Below, piece after piece: positions 52,979 to 61,754 of a DNA stretch of 64,000 nucleotides (position 1 is its first letter; every line of letters begins with the position of its first letter). The stretch spans positions 620,001 to 684,000 of the forward strand of contig NZ_FOIB01000003.1 in NCBI RefSeq assembly GCF_900111765.1, read 5' to 3'. Origin of the DNA: Myxococcus fulvus (GTDB lineage: Bacteria > Myxococcota > Myxococcia > Myxococcales > Myxococcaceae). A model generated the notes under the pieces. The model was not told the origin of the DNA. It searched no databases and saw only the letters and a list, made by a program, of their open reading frames with translations. The position numbers and the translations under genes are program-made.

Positions 52979-54973
52979 TCACTCGTAGTAGTCGAACGCG
53001 TGCTCGGTGCGACGGAAGCGGTACACGGCCCAGACGGCCGCGGGCTGCTCGGGTGTCAGGCGCACCTGGACGTCGGAGCCCTGCCACAACGAGCGCTCGT
53101 CCGTCATCAGTTCGTGCACCTGATACGTCTCGTCGGGCTTCGCGCCCAGCCAGTCCAGGGGAAGCCGCAACAGCGCCTCCTGGCCAGCGTACGGGTCCAG
53201 GCTCACCGCGCACAGCACCGTGCTGGTGCCGTCCTTCGTGCGCTTGCCGTAGAAGAGGACCCGCTCGTTGTCGGAGTCGAAGAAGCGCAGCGTGTCGTAC
53301 GTGTGCAGCGCGGGCTGGGTGCGCCGCGCCGAGTTGAGCTTCGAAATCCAGTCCCGGATGTTGCCGGGCCGGTCCAGGTCCCACGCGACGAGCTGGTACT
53401 TCTCCGAGTCCAGATACTCCTCCTTGCCGGGCAGCGGGCGGCCTTCGCACAGCTCGAAGCCGCAGTACATCCCGTAGACCGAGGAGAGCGTGGCGGCAAG
53501 CGCCGCGCGCAGGCGGAACGCACCGGGCCCCGCGTTCTGCAACAGCTCCGGCAGGATGTCCGGCGTGTTGGGCCACAGGTTGCCGCGGAAGAAGTCGGAC
53601 ACGGGCGGGCGCGTGATCTCCTCCAGGTAGTCCCGCAGCTCGCCCTTGAAGTTGCGCCACGTGAAGTACGTGTACGACTGGGTGAAGCCCACCTTGCCCA
53701 GGGCCTTCATCACCTTGGGGCGGGTGAAGGCCTCCGACAGGAAGAGCACGTCGGGGTGGCGGTCCTGCACGCGGCGGATGAGCCACTCCCAGAACTGGAT
53801 GGGCTTGGTGTGGGGGTTGTCCACGCGGAAGGTCCGCACGCCCTGCTGCACCCAGTGGAGGACGACGGACTCCAGCTCCACCCAGAGCGACTCGCGCGCG
53901 GGGCCCATCCAGTCGAAGTTGACGATGTCCTCGTAGCGCTTGGGCGGGTTCTCCGCCGTCTTGATGGTGCCGTCCGGGCGGCGCTGGAACCACTCCGGAT
54001 GCTCCTTCACGTACGGGTGGTCCGGCGAGCACTGGTAGGCCAGGTCCAGCGCCACCTCAATGCCGTGCGTCTGCGCGGCCTGCAGGAAGTGACGGAAGTC
54101 CGCGAGCGTGCCCAGGCTGGGGTGCACCGCCTTGTGGCCTCCCTCCGCGGCGCCGATGGCCCACGGGCTGCCCACGTCGTCGGGGCCCGCCTTGAGGCTG
54201 TTGTTCTTCCCCTTGCGCGCGGTGCGGCCGATGGGATGGATGGGCGGCAGGTACACCACGTCGAAGCCCAGCTTCTGGATGTACGGCAGCCAGGCTTCCG
54301 CGTCCTGGAACGTCGCGTGCGTGCGGCCGTCGCGCTTCGCCGAGCGCGGGAAGAACTCGTACCAGGCCCCGAAGCGCGCCTTCTCCCGGTCCGCGAAGAC
54401 CTGGAGCATCGGCTCGTGGCGCCTGGCCAGCGTCCGGTCCGGATACGTCGACGCCACCGTGGCCAGCTCCGGCGCGAGCGCCACCGCGATGAGGTCCGGG
54501 CTCGCGGGCTGGCGCAGGCGCACGGCGGCCTCGGTGAGCACCCGCGCGTCGTCCGCGTCCACCGGCTTCGCTCGCGCGGCGGCGCCCTCCAGCAGCGCCG
54601 CGCCCTCCAGCAGCTCGCTCTTCACGTCCCGGCCCGCGTCCACCTTGCGCTTCAGCTCGGAGGTCCACGTCCGGAAGAGATCTGGCCAGGCTTCAATCGT
54701 GTACTCGTAGCGGCCATTGCGAGCCAGGGGGAACTCGGCCTCCCAGGCGTCGTTGCCGAGGGGGCGCATGGGGACCTCGCCCCAGTCGGTCTGCTCCTGC
54801 TGTGGGGAGACCTGGCGCCAGCGGACGACGGCGACGAGGACGTCATGGCCCTCCTTGAAGATGTCGGCGCGGACGGTGAGGCTGTCCCCGGCGATGCGCT
54901 TGACGGCGTGACGGCCTCCGTCGAGCTGCGGCTGGACTCCCTCGATGAACACGCTCCCGATTCGCTCTTTCAT
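52979..54973 (-). CDS. glgE: Alpha-1,4-glucan:maltose-1-phosphate maltosyltransferase
   Basis: 664-aa GH13_3 enzyme that transfers maltosyl units from maltose 1-phosphate to the non-reducing ends of alpha-1,4-glucan. It has an N-terminal beta-sandwich (FIEGVQPQLDGGRHAVKRI), a helical insert (about 110-185), and a barrel with nucleophile Asp385 (GVRTFRVDNPHTKP) and acid/base Glu414 (VLFLSEAFTRPKV). The 29-residue spacing is the same as in Streptomyces GlgE. LPPIHPIGRTARKGKNN is the family marker. First gene of the operon glgE-treS-mak-glgB, so GlgE controls the pathway's carbon entry. The ATG lies about 220 bp from the divergent ECF sigma gene. Confidence 0.96.
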   Translation of the reverse strand: MKERIGSVFIEGVQPQLDGGRHAVKRIAGDSLTVRADIFKEGHDVLVAVVRWRQVSPQQEQTDWGEVPMRPLGNDAWEAEFPLARNGRYEYTIEAWPDLFRTWTSELKRKVDAGRDVKSELLEGAALLEGAAARAKPVDADDARVLTEAAVRLRQPASPDLIAVALAPELATVASTYPDRTLARRHEPMLQVFADREKARFGAWYEFFPRSAKRDGRTHATFQDAEAWLPYIQKLGFDVVYLPPIHPIGRTARKGKNNSLKAGPDDVGSPWAIGAAEGGHKAVHPSLGTLADFRHFLQAAQTHGIEVALDLAYQCSPDHPYVKEHPEWFQRRPDGTIKTAENPPKRYEDIVNFDWMGPARESLWVELESVVLHWVQQGVRTFRVDNPHTKPIQFWEWLIRRVQDRHPDVLFLSEAFTRPKVMKALGKVGFTQSYTYFTWRNFKGELRDYLEEITRPPVSDFFRGNLWPNTPDILPELLQNAGPGAFRLRAALAATLSSVYGMYCGFELCEGRPLPGKEEYLDSEKYQLVAWDLDRPGNIRDWISKLNSARRTQPALHTYDTLRFFDSDNERVLFYGKRTKDGTSTVLCAVSLDPYAGQEALLRLPLDWLGAKPDETYQVHELMTDERSLWQGSDVQVRLTPEQPAAVWAVYRFRRTEHAFDYYE

Positions 54974-55193
54974 ATCGGCTCGCGGCCCTTATAGGTCTGA
55001 GGTTGGGTGAAGCCGGGCGGCGTGTCGCGGGGTGCGTTGATGAAGGACGACTGGCGCGTCGGCCGCGTTGGCTCGTGAACGTTAGGGATGGGGGTCGGGG
55101 ACGCCCACCCGGTGGACTGGAAGGGGCTGAGTGCCCGGCTGCCCATACTTGAAGCTGGGATCCGCCCCTCGGGTTGCGGTATCCGGGAAAGGC

Positions 55194-55784
55194 ATGGCGC
55201 TTCCTTCACCCACTGCTCAGCGGGCGAGCGACCCGGCGGCCGACAGGGCCCTGCTCCAGCAGGTGGCCCTGGGCAACGCCTCCGCCATGCGGGACGTGTA
55301 TGCGCGCTGCGCCTCCCGGGCGTTCGCGGCGTGTCTTCGCCTGCTGCCCTCGCGCGCGGACGCGGAGGAGGTGCTCCAGGAGGCGTTCCTGGAGGTGTGG
55401 CGACGCGCGCGCGACTTCGACCCGGAGCGCGGTGGGCTGGAGACGTGGGTGACGACCATCGCTCGCACGCGGGCCATCGACCGGCTGCGCTCGCTGGGCA
55501 CCGCGGCGCGCGTGGCCGAGGGCGTGGTGCACCATCCGCCGCCGACGAGCGCCACGCCGCTGGCCCCGGACGACGCGCTGGGCGTGGGGCAGGACCGGGT
55601 GCGGGTGCGCGCGGCGATGCGGACCCTGCCTCCCGAGCAGCGCGAGGTGGTGGAGCTGGCCTACTTCGAGGGGCTGTCCCAGCGGGAGATCTCCGAGCGC
55701 ACCGGGCATCCGCTGGGCACGGTGAAGACGCGAGCGCGGCTGGCGCTGGAGAAGCTCGCGGACGTGCTCGGGCGGGGCGGCTGA
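55194..55784 (+). CDS. ECF-type RNA polymerase sigma factor
   Basis: 196-aa sigma-70 family factor with region 2 (DVYARCASRAFAACLRLLPS, ADAEEVLQEAFLEVWRRA, FDPERGGLETWVTTIARTRA) and region 4 (MRTLPPEQREVVELAYFEGL, SQREISERTGHPLGTVKTR). The linker of about 30 residues and the lack of other regions are typical of ECF factors. ATG at 55194 follows GGGAAAGG. No anti-sigma factor is adjacent, so regulation may be by its own promoter or by a distant partner. Divergent from glgE; whether it drives that operon is untested. Confidence 0.92.
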   Translation: MALPSPTAQRASDPAADRALLQQVALGNASAMRDVYARCASRAFAACLRLLPSRADAEEVLQEAFLEVWRRARDFDPERGGLETWVTTIARTRAIDRLRSLGTAARVAEGVVHHPPPTSATPLAPDDALGVGQDRVRVRAAMRTLPPEQREVVELAYFEGLSQREISERTGHPLGTVKTRARLALEKLADVLGRGG

Positions 55785-55800
55785 GACTTCTGGCCCCACG

Positions 55801-55816
55801 TTAAGAGAGTCTTAAG
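55801..55816 (+). promoter_or_regulatory. TTAAG direct repeat (PmrA/QseB-like box)
   Basis: TTAAG at 55801-55805 and TTAAG at 55812-55816 are direct repeats with an 11-bp period (one helical turn), about 82 bp before the response-regulator start. OmpR-family regulators such as PmrA and QseB bind this type of repeat, so the gene pair is likely autoregulated. Confidence 0.55.
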
Positions 55817-55897
55817 GACCTCCGGATACTGTCGGCCTTCATTCATCCATTCGTGACGGCACCGTGGTGACCGGGAGGGAGAGGAGGCGAGCGGGAG

Positions 55898-56572
55898 ATG
55901 GGGGAGCGAATCCTGCTGGTGGAGGACGACGCCCGGCTGGGCGCGCAGATCGTCGAGCACCTGACGGGCGCGGGGTTCGAGGCGGAGTGGTGGACGGAGG
56001 GGCGGATGCTGCTGCCCGGCGAGCTCCCCGACGTGCGGCTGGTGGTGCTGGACCTGATGCTGCCGGGGACGTATGGGCTGGACATGCTCAAGGCGCTCCG
56101 GGGGTTCTCGGAGGTGCCGGTGCTCATCCTGAGCGCGCGCAACGACACGCTGGACAAGGTGCGGGCGCTGAAGCTGGGCGCGGATGACTACCTGACGAAG
56201 CCGTTCTGGCCGGAGGAGCTCATCGAGCGGGTGCGCGCGCGGCTGCGCCGGCCGGTGTTGCAGAAGCCGGAGTCGGTGCTGGAGTTGGGGCCGCTGCGCG
56301 TGGACTTCCTGGGGCGCGAGGTGCGCGTGGAGGGGCGCGTCGTGGAGTTGACGCGGGTGGAGTTCGAGGTGCTGGCGGCGCTGGCGCGCAGGCCTCGCGA
56401 GGCGGTGACGCGGCAGTGGCTGGTGGAGCACGTGTTGGATCCGGAGCGCGAGGGGACGGAGCGGACGCTGGACGTGCACGTGTCGCGGCTGCGCAGGAAG
56501 CTCGCGCCGGCGCAGTGCGTGGAGACGGTGTGGGGCGTGGGGTATCGGCTGGTCGCGGGGGATGGCTCGTGA
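55898..56572 (+). CDS. OmpR-family response regulator
   Basis: 224-aa two-domain regulator. The receiver has ILLVEDDARLG (acidic pocket, Glu9/Asp10/Asp11), the phosphoacceptor Asp52 in VVLDLMLPG, Ser/Thr in ILSARND and Lys at about residue 102 in DYLTKPFW. The C-terminal winged helix (GPLRVDFLGREVRVEGRVVE, LTRVEFEVLAALARRPREAV, ERTLDVHVSRLRRKL) binds DNA as in OmpR/PhoB. It overlaps the sensor kinase by GTGA. A PmrA-like TTAAG repeat lies upstream. The start ATG is preceded by GCGGGAGATG-type GA-rich sequence. Confidence 0.94.
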   Translation: MGERILLVEDDARLGAQIVEHLTGAGFEAEWWTEGRMLLPGELPDVRLVVLDLMLPGTYGLDMLKALRGFSEVPVLILSARNDTLDKVRALKLGADDYLTKPFWPEELIERVRARLRRPVLQKPESVLELGPLRVDFLGREVRVEGRVVELTRVEFEVLAALARRPREAVTRQWLVEHVLDPEREGTERTLDVHVSRLRRKLAPAQCVETVWGVGYRLVAGDGS

Positions 56573-58383
56573 AGCTGCGCTTGCGCCTGGCGCTCACGGC
56601 GATGGCGGCGGTGCTGCCTGTCGTGGTGGCGATGGCGTACTTCCAGAAGTCGCTGCGGGAGCGCTCGCAGGAGGAGGTGCTCGAAGCCGCCACGCTGGCG
56701 CGCGTGCAGGTGGAGCGCTCGCGCTGCGAGGCCTCGCCGGAGACGTGGCGCCCGCGTCCCTCGGAGCGAGGCGCGCCGCCTCCTCGACGTGGAGAGGATG
56801 GGCGTCCGCCACCGCCTCGTGGCGATGGGGAGGGGCGACCGCCTCCTCGCGGGTTTCCCGGGGGTGGTGATGAAGAGGGGCTGGGGCCGCCTCGCCGCTC
56901 TTTGGGTGGTGACGTAGATGGAATGGCTCCTCCTCGCCGGTCACCCGGTGGTGATGAGGAGGGCCGACCGCCACCACCCCGTTTGCCTGATGAAGGCGCG
57001 GAGGCTCTCCCGCCGCGACAGGGTGGGCCTCGCGGCGGCGCGGGCGCTGGGGCGCGCGCAGTCACTGATGCGCCCGAAGCTCGCGGGCCCTCTGGCATGT
57101 CCATGTCGAACGGTCTCGGTCCGTCCCTCTTCGACGACAGGCGTCCTCCTCCTCCTCCGAGGGAGGGTGATGCCCCCGGCGATGGAGGCCGTGTGCCCGC
57201 GCGAGTCGAGCACTTCCCCTACGACGCCGAGTTCGTCTCCCTCAATCCGCGGGCCCCCGTGTTGTCGGAGGACATGCGGGCCGCGGCGAGTGACGGGACG
57301 GTGGTGCGTCGCTTCGAGCAGGACGGACGGCGCATGCTCGAGGTGCTGCTGCGCATGCCTTGGGAAGGGGGCCCATGTGCCTTCATCCTCGCGCGCCGCG
57401 AGGAGCCGCCGCCGCCCTCACTGCTCTCGCTGCCTCCGCTGAAGGACTGGAGCCTGCTGGTCTCCACCGTCGTGGCCTCGGTGGTGCTCGCGCTGGGCCC
57501 GGTGGTCCGGAGGATTCGCATGCTCACCGAGGACGTGCGCGCCTCGGCCCGCAGCGGTTACGCGCAGCCGGTGGCCGTGCGCGGACAGGATGAGATCGCC
57601 GACCTGGCGCGCGCCTTCCAGGAGGCCCGCGCGGAGATTCAAGCGCGGATGGCACACCAGGAGGCACGCGAGCAGGGCCTGCGTGACTTCCTGGCCAACA
57701 CCACGCATGACGTGATGACGCCGCTCACGGTATTGCAGGGCAACCTGTCCGCGATGCAGCAGCGCGTGGCGCGCGGCGAGCCCGTGGCTGCGACGGAGGT
57801 AGCCTCCGCGATGAGCGAGGCCCACTACCTGGCCTCACTCGTCCACAACCTCGCCGCGGCGACGCGACTGGAGGCCGGCGCGCCCCATGTCCAGCGCTCA
57901 CCCGTGGACCTCAATGACGTGGTGGGTCGGGTCCTCGGACGTCACCAGCCCATCGCCCGGCAGCAGCGCATCTCGTTGGAGAGCGGCGTTCCCGCCGTGC
58001 CGGTGCGCGTCCTCGGGGATGTGACGCTCATCGAGCAGGCCGTGAGCAACGTCGTGGGCAATGGGGTGCGCTACGGCCGCGAGGATGGCCACGTGGCGGT
58101 GGTGCTGGAGAGCACCCGCGAGGGTCGCTTCCACCTGCGCGTCCTCGACGATGGGCCTGGCATCCCCGAGGACGAGCGCACGCGGCTGCTCGCCCGGGGC
58201 GTGCGTGGCAACGCGGCCCGCACGCGCGCGCCGGAGGGGCAGGGGCTCGGGCTGCACATCGCCCTCGATGTGGCCCAGGCCCATGGGTGGTCCCTGACGC
58301 TGAGCCCGTCGGAGTACGGCGGGCTCGAGGTGTGCTTCTCGGGCGAGGTGCTCACCGACGACGCCCCGGTGTCGCGCGGGTGA
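56569..58383 (+). CDS. Sensor histidine kinase with Pro/Arg-rich periplasmic region
   Basis: 604-aa kinase. TM1 (about residues 5-23, LRLALTAMAAVLPVVVAM), a periplasmic sensor (25-290), TM2 (about 295-313, SLLVSTVVASVVLALGPV), HAMP, dimerisation domain with phospho-His380 in ANTTHDVMTPLTVL, and the ATPase with LDDGPGIP and GQGLGLHIALD. The N-box is altered to VSNVVGNGVRYG. The remarkable part is residues 60-200: low-complexity Arg/Pro/Gly/Asp repeats such as GRPPPPRGDGEGRPPPRG, an unstructured insert in the sensor, encoded by imperfect DNA repeats. GTG start overlaps the regulator stop. The signal is unknown; a polyanion or metal is possible given the charge. Confidence 0.92.
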   Translation: MKLRLRLALTAMAAVLPVVVAMAYFQKSLRERSQEEVLEAATLARVQVERSRCEASPETWRPRPSERGAPPPRRGEDGRPPPPRGDGEGRPPPRGFPGGGDEEGLGPPRRSLGGDVDGMAPPRRSPGGDEEGRPPPPRLPDEGAEALPPRQGGPRGGAGAGARAVTDAPEARGPSGMSMSNGLGPSLFDDRRPPPPPREGDAPGDGGRVPARVEHFPYDAEFVSLNPRAPVLSEDMRAAASDGTVVRRFEQDGRRMLEVLLRMPWEGGPCAFILARREEPPPPSLLSLPPLKDWSLLVSTVVASVVLALGPVVRRIRMLTEDVRASARSGYAQPVAVRGQDEIADLARAFQEARAEIQARMAHQEAREQGLRDFLANTTHDVMTPLTVLQGNLSAMQQRVARGEPVAATEVASAMSEAHYLASLVHNLAAATRLEAGAPHVQRSPVDLNDVVGRVLGRHQPIARQQRISLESGVPAVPVRVLGDVTLIEQAVSNVVGNGVRYGREDGHVAVVLESTREGRFHLRVLDDGPGIPEDERTRLLARGVRGNAARTRAPEGQGLGLHIALDVAQAHGWSLTLSPSEYGGLEVCFSGEVLTDDAPVSRG

Positions 58384-58398
58384 TGCCGGGCGCCAGAC

Positions 58399-59934
58399 TC
58401 ATTCGAGCTCGCTGGCGTCGTAGCGCCCGCTCTCCAGCTTCTGGAGATACTCCTCGAAGAAGTCCTCCATCGAGTCCGCGAACGGGCCCAGGGGACCGCC
58501 GTGGATCTCCCAGCGAATCACCTGTCCGACGCTGCCGTTCTCCTCGGGCTCCAGGTCCACGCAGTAGAGGTTTCCGCCACTGTCCGACGCGAAGGGCACC
58601 CAGCCCGGATGCCACCACGTCCACTTCACGAAGCGCTGGTCCTTGGACAGCTCGTGCGGCCGGGCCTTCTTGAAGACGCCGTTGTCGACGTGCTCCCGCA
58701 GGCCCTTCCACACGTCCTGGATCTGCTCCGTGGGCAACACGTCGTACTCGGAGATGGACAGACCTCGGGACGACGGGGCGCCGCCGCCGAACTTCTGGAG
58801 GAACGCACGGAAGTCCGAGGGCAGCGCCTTGCCGAGCTGCTTCTCCAGCGCGGCGATCCGCTCGGGCGTGGCGGGACGGTTGACCGTCAGGCGCGAGGCG
58901 TAGTCCGGGTGGTGCTTGTCGGCCCAGTCGCCAATCTGCTTCCAGATGCCGTCCATGCGCTTGCGCGCGGCCTGTTCCCGCGTGGGGCTTCCGGCCGCGA
59001 GCAATCGCTCGATGACCTTCGTGTAGCCGCGGCGCGTCGCGAGGTCGATGGGGTAGTAGCCCACGGTGTTGGCGAGGTGTGGATCCGCGCGCGCCGCGAG
59101 CAGCGCCTCCAGCGGCTCCACGTCCTCGATGCAGGCCGCCAGGTGCAGCGGCGTCCAGCCTCGGGCATTGGGCTGGTTCGGATTGGCCCCCGCGCGCAGC
59201 AGCGCGCTCACGATTCGCGGAGAGGGGGTGCTGAAGAGCTCGTCCTCGTTGACGGTGAGGGTGAGCGCGGTGTCGCCCTCGTCATCCGTCGCCAGGTGAT
59301 TGACGTTGGCGCCCTTCGCGATGAGCCGCTCGACCGCTCCCTCGTTCCCGGAACGGATGGCCCACATCAAGGCCGTCCACCCGCGGTCGTTGACGGCGTC
59401 CACCAAGGCGCCGTGCTCCAGGAGCAGCTCCGTCAGCTTCGGCTGGTCCTTGAACGTCGCGGCCAGCATCAGGGGCGTCTCCTCCTGCCCGTTGGGAGCG
59501 TTGACGTCCACCCCCGCCTTCAGGAGCACCGCGAGGATGTCCTCCGAGGGCTCCTCGTTGTCCTCGCCGAACAGGTCCGTGAGCACCGTGGGGCCCGTCT
59601 CGTCGTTCCAGCGCTGGTTGACGTTGGAGCCCTTGTCGATGAGCAGCTTCACCAGCGCCACCCCATCGTCACCCGATTGCGCCGTGGCGAACGAGAGCGC
59701 GATGGCCCCATCCGAGTCCTGGGCGTGGACATCCGCGCCGGCGTCGAGCAGCAGGCGGACCATCTCCAGGCTGCCCTCGCTGGCCGCCGAGTGCAGGGCG
59801 GGATACCCCTTGGCGTCGACGGTGTTCGGGTTGGCGCCCGCCGCGAGCTGCTTCGCGACGTCCTTGGCGTTCGAGTCTTCGATGGCTGCGAGCAGCCTGG
59901 CGTCCAGGGGGGACAACTTCTTCTTGGGCGACAT
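58399..59934 (-). CDS. Ankyrin-repeat protein with C-terminal SUKH (SMI1/KNR4) domain
   Basis: 511-aa cytoplasmic protein. Eight or so ankyrin repeats occupy residues 10-315, with typical GYPALHSAASEGSLEMVRLL, TPLMLAATFKDQPKLTELLL and TPLHLAACIEDVEPLEALLA. The C-terminal 150 residues are a SUKH/SMI1-KNR4-like domain (RIAALEKQLGKALPSDFRAFL, GWVPFASDSGGNLYCVDLEP, SMEDFFEEYLQKLESG), a fold used by many bacterial immunity proteins. A fusion of ankyrin array and SUKH is an uncommon combination; it may bind a toxin or act in protein-protein control. There is no signal peptide and no toxin gene nearby. The ATG is clear. Confidence 0.88.
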   Translation of the reverse strand: MSPKKKLSPLDARLLAAIEDSNAKDVAKQLAAGANPNTVDAKGYPALHSAASEGSLEMVRLLLDAGADVHAQDSDGAIALSFATAQSGDDGVALVKLLIDKGSNVNQRWNDETGPTVLTDLFGEDNEEPSEDILAVLLKAGVDVNAPNGQEETPLMLAATFKDQPKLTELLLEHGALVDAVNDRGWTALMWAIRSGNEGAVERLIAKGANVNHLATDDEGDTALTLTVNEDELFSTPSPRIVSALLRAGANPNQPNARGWTPLHLAACIEDVEPLEALLAARADPHLANTVGYYPIDLATRRGYTKVIERLLAAGSPTREQAARKRMDGIWKQIGDWADKHHPDYASRLTVNRPATPERIAALEKQLGKALPSDFRAFLQKFGGGAPSSRGLSISEYDVLPTEQIQDVWKGLREHVDNGVFKKARPHELSKDQRFVKWTWWHPGWVPFASDSGGNLYCVDLEPEENGSVGQVIRWEIHGGPLGPFADSMEDFFEEYLQKLESGRYDASELE

Positions 59935-60005
59935 GAGGGGGCTCCGGCGGGGGCGGTCGTTCTCCTGAACGTCACCTCGGCGGAAATGTCGCGACCCGAC
60001 GTGTT

Positions 60006-60359
60006 TCAGGGAAAGCGCGCGAGGAAGGCCGCGAGCAGGGGGCCACCTCGTCGAGCCTCCTCGGGAGAGCCGGGCCCGCCCTCGCGCAGCCGGGTGCGAA
60101 GCTCCTCCAGCGCCGGCTTCATCGCGTCATAGGCCTCGCTCGCCGCCTCCGCGTTGTCGAAGAAGCGATGGTGGAGCAACCAGCCCGACACGGCGCAGGT
60201 GACGGCATGGAACGCGCGGCTGTCATCGAGTTCGTACGTGAGTCGCAACTGCCCCGCGAGCTCCTCGTCCCGAGCGATGGTGCCTCCCTGCGAGCCCGCC
60301 CAGCCGAGCGAGGCTCCCGCTTCATACGGTGTCCATTCGACCAAGGGAGGCGCGTGCAT
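60006..60359 (-). CDS. Small conserved-type protein of unknown function
   Basis: 117-aa acidic cytoplasmic protein with no recognised domain. ATG at 60359 gives MHAPPLVEWTPYEAGASLGW. GGTIARDEELAGQLRLTYEL and VTCAVSGWLLHHRFFDNAEA have the look of an all-strand core followed by helices, and related short proteins occur elsewhere. It follows the ankyrin-SUKH gene on the same strand by 71 bp. The 290 bp beyond the start (60360-60649) show no convincing gene, only shadow frames. Confidence 0.65.
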   Translation of the reverse strand: MHAPPLVEWTPYEAGASLGWAGSQGGTIARDEELAGQLRLTYELDDSRAFHAVTCAVSGWLLHHRFFDNAEAASEAYDAMKPALEELRTRLREGGPGSPEEARRGGPLLAAFLARFP

Positions 60360-60649
60360 CGGCCCACCATTCCAGCGGGCCCCGTGAGGGTGCAAGTGCC
60401 GGTGCTTGCGTTCGTCCCGTGCGCTTCGACATGGCAGCAGGGGAGCGCCTCGATGGCGAAAGGCCGGCCGCGCGGTGGACCCGGGGCTCGCGCTTGGGAA
60501 CGTCCGGGCCCGTTGCGCATCGCCGCGCGGTGCTCCACGTTCATGACAGGTTCCCCTGGCTGACGCCGCGCCGCCGGAGGGGGCATGTCTCGTGCTCGGG
60601 GATTGGGGGCGCGAGACACCTGGTCGAGTCGAGACAGGGGGCCCGCGTC

Positions 60650-60931
60650 ATGCCAGCCGAACCGTCCAGCCCACGCGGTCCTCGCCCGTCCGAGCGCTCC
60701 TCACGCGCGGAGCGTCGCGGGTGGCCGCCGACGTCGCGACAGGCCTGGCGACGCGCCTTGTCCATCCTCTCCCTGGTGCTCCTCGTCGTGGCCGGCGAAA
60801 TCTATGTGAGCGTCCTGGTGGGCCGCCGGCTGTCCTTGATGCTCGTCGTCGCGCTGACCTGCGTGGTCATCAGCGTCGTGGTGTTCGGCTACCTCTTCAT
60901 CTCGGACCGAGGGGACCTTCCTCGTCCGTGA
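60650..60931 (+). CDS. Small two-span membrane protein
   Basis: 93-aa protein with a basic, Ser/Arg/Pro-rich cytoplasmic N-terminus (about 40 residues) and two hydrophobic helices (LSILSLVLLVVAGEIYVSVL and LMLVVALTCVVISVVVFGYL). ATG at 60650 is chosen as the first Met of the coding-biased region; no strong ribosome site is seen. No function can be inferred. Confidence 0.55.
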   Translation: MPAEPSSPRGPRPSERSSRAERRGWPPTSRQAWRRALSILSLVLLVVAGEIYVSVLVGRRLSLMLVVALTCVVISVVVFGYLFISDRGDLPRP

Positions 60932-61062
60932 CGCGAGAGGACTCGACGGGCGCGCCGTGGGGAAGTGCACGGCGAATCGTCCTGGAGGCCCAGGTGTGGG
61001 GTGAACAGTGACACCGGGCCTGGTTTGTGTGGCGCGCCGCGAGCGCCTAACCTGCGGTGTCC

Positions 61063-61743
61063 ATGAAGGCGCTCATCGTCTCCCTGTTCTTGTTGGGTTC
61101 GGCTCCTCCCGCCGCGACTCCGGCGCTGGCACCGGAAGCACTCTCGGCGCCGCCCGTCTCGGATGATTCCCCGACGGCGTGGGCCTGCACGGTCGACACG
61201 CTCCGCGAGGGCAAGGAGTGTGTCTTCGAGTCCGAGGCCACGCCGGGCACGCCGAGCTCCGAGCAGGACGCCGCCAACCGCAAGCTGCTCAAGGACATCT
61301 CCCGCGCGCTGTGCACGGAGACGGTGAGCAATGCGCGCGAGGGCGTCTCCGACACGACGCTCGTCTCGATGTGCGAGAAGCGCTATCTCGCCGCCGCGGA
61401 CCGCTGCGGGCTTGGTGGCAACGTGTCCATCGTGGACTCGAAGGGCCGCTTCGCGGCGACGGCGCGCGCGTGCTACCGCAGCCTGTCCACGGTCCTCCAG
61501 GAGGCGCAGCTGATGGCCACCGTGGCCGCGCCCTGCTGTGAGTGCGCCGCGCGCCGAGGCTGCCCCGGCACCGGGGACCGCTGCTACGCGGACGTGTCCC
61601 AGCAGCAGACCAGCCCCGCGACGCTCGCGTGCCTGAGCGAGCGCTGCGAGGACGTGTGCTCCGTCGTGTTGCCCTCGACGTCCACGGCGCCCACCGCGCG
61701 CGAGCGTGCGGGGTCGTCTCGTTCCGGTTCGGCTTCGCTCTAG
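61063..61743 (+). CDS. Secreted Cys-rich protein of unknown function
   Basis: 226-aa exported protein. MKALIVSLFLLGSAPPA is a signal peptide, possibly cleaved near APPAATPA. The mature protein has about 13 Cys: AWACTVDTLREGKECVFES, ALCTETVSN, SMCEKR, RCGLG, RACYRS, APCCECAARRGCPGTGDRCYA, ACLSERCEDVCS. Such spacing suggests a disulfide-stabilised helical domain. It begins 11 bp before nothing known and is followed 11 bp downstream by a lipoprotein gene, so the two are probably one operon. I do not recognise the family. Confidence 0.7.
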   Translation: MKALIVSLFLLGSAPPAATPALAPEALSAPPVSDDSPTAWACTVDTLREGKECVFESEATPGTPSSEQDAANRKLLKDISRALCTETVSNAREGVSDTTLVSMCEKRYLAAADRCGLGGNVSIVDSKGRFAATARACYRSLSTVLQEAQLMATVAAPCCECAARRGCPGTGDRCYADVSQQQTSPATLACLSERCEDVCSVVLPSTSTAPTARERAGSSRSGSASL

Positions 61744-61754
61744 GAGTCAGCGCC

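Noticed and set aside
60360..60649. Gene between the small acidic protein and the two-span membrane protein
   Set aside because: Frames there are shadows; no domain, start or coding bias supports a gene.
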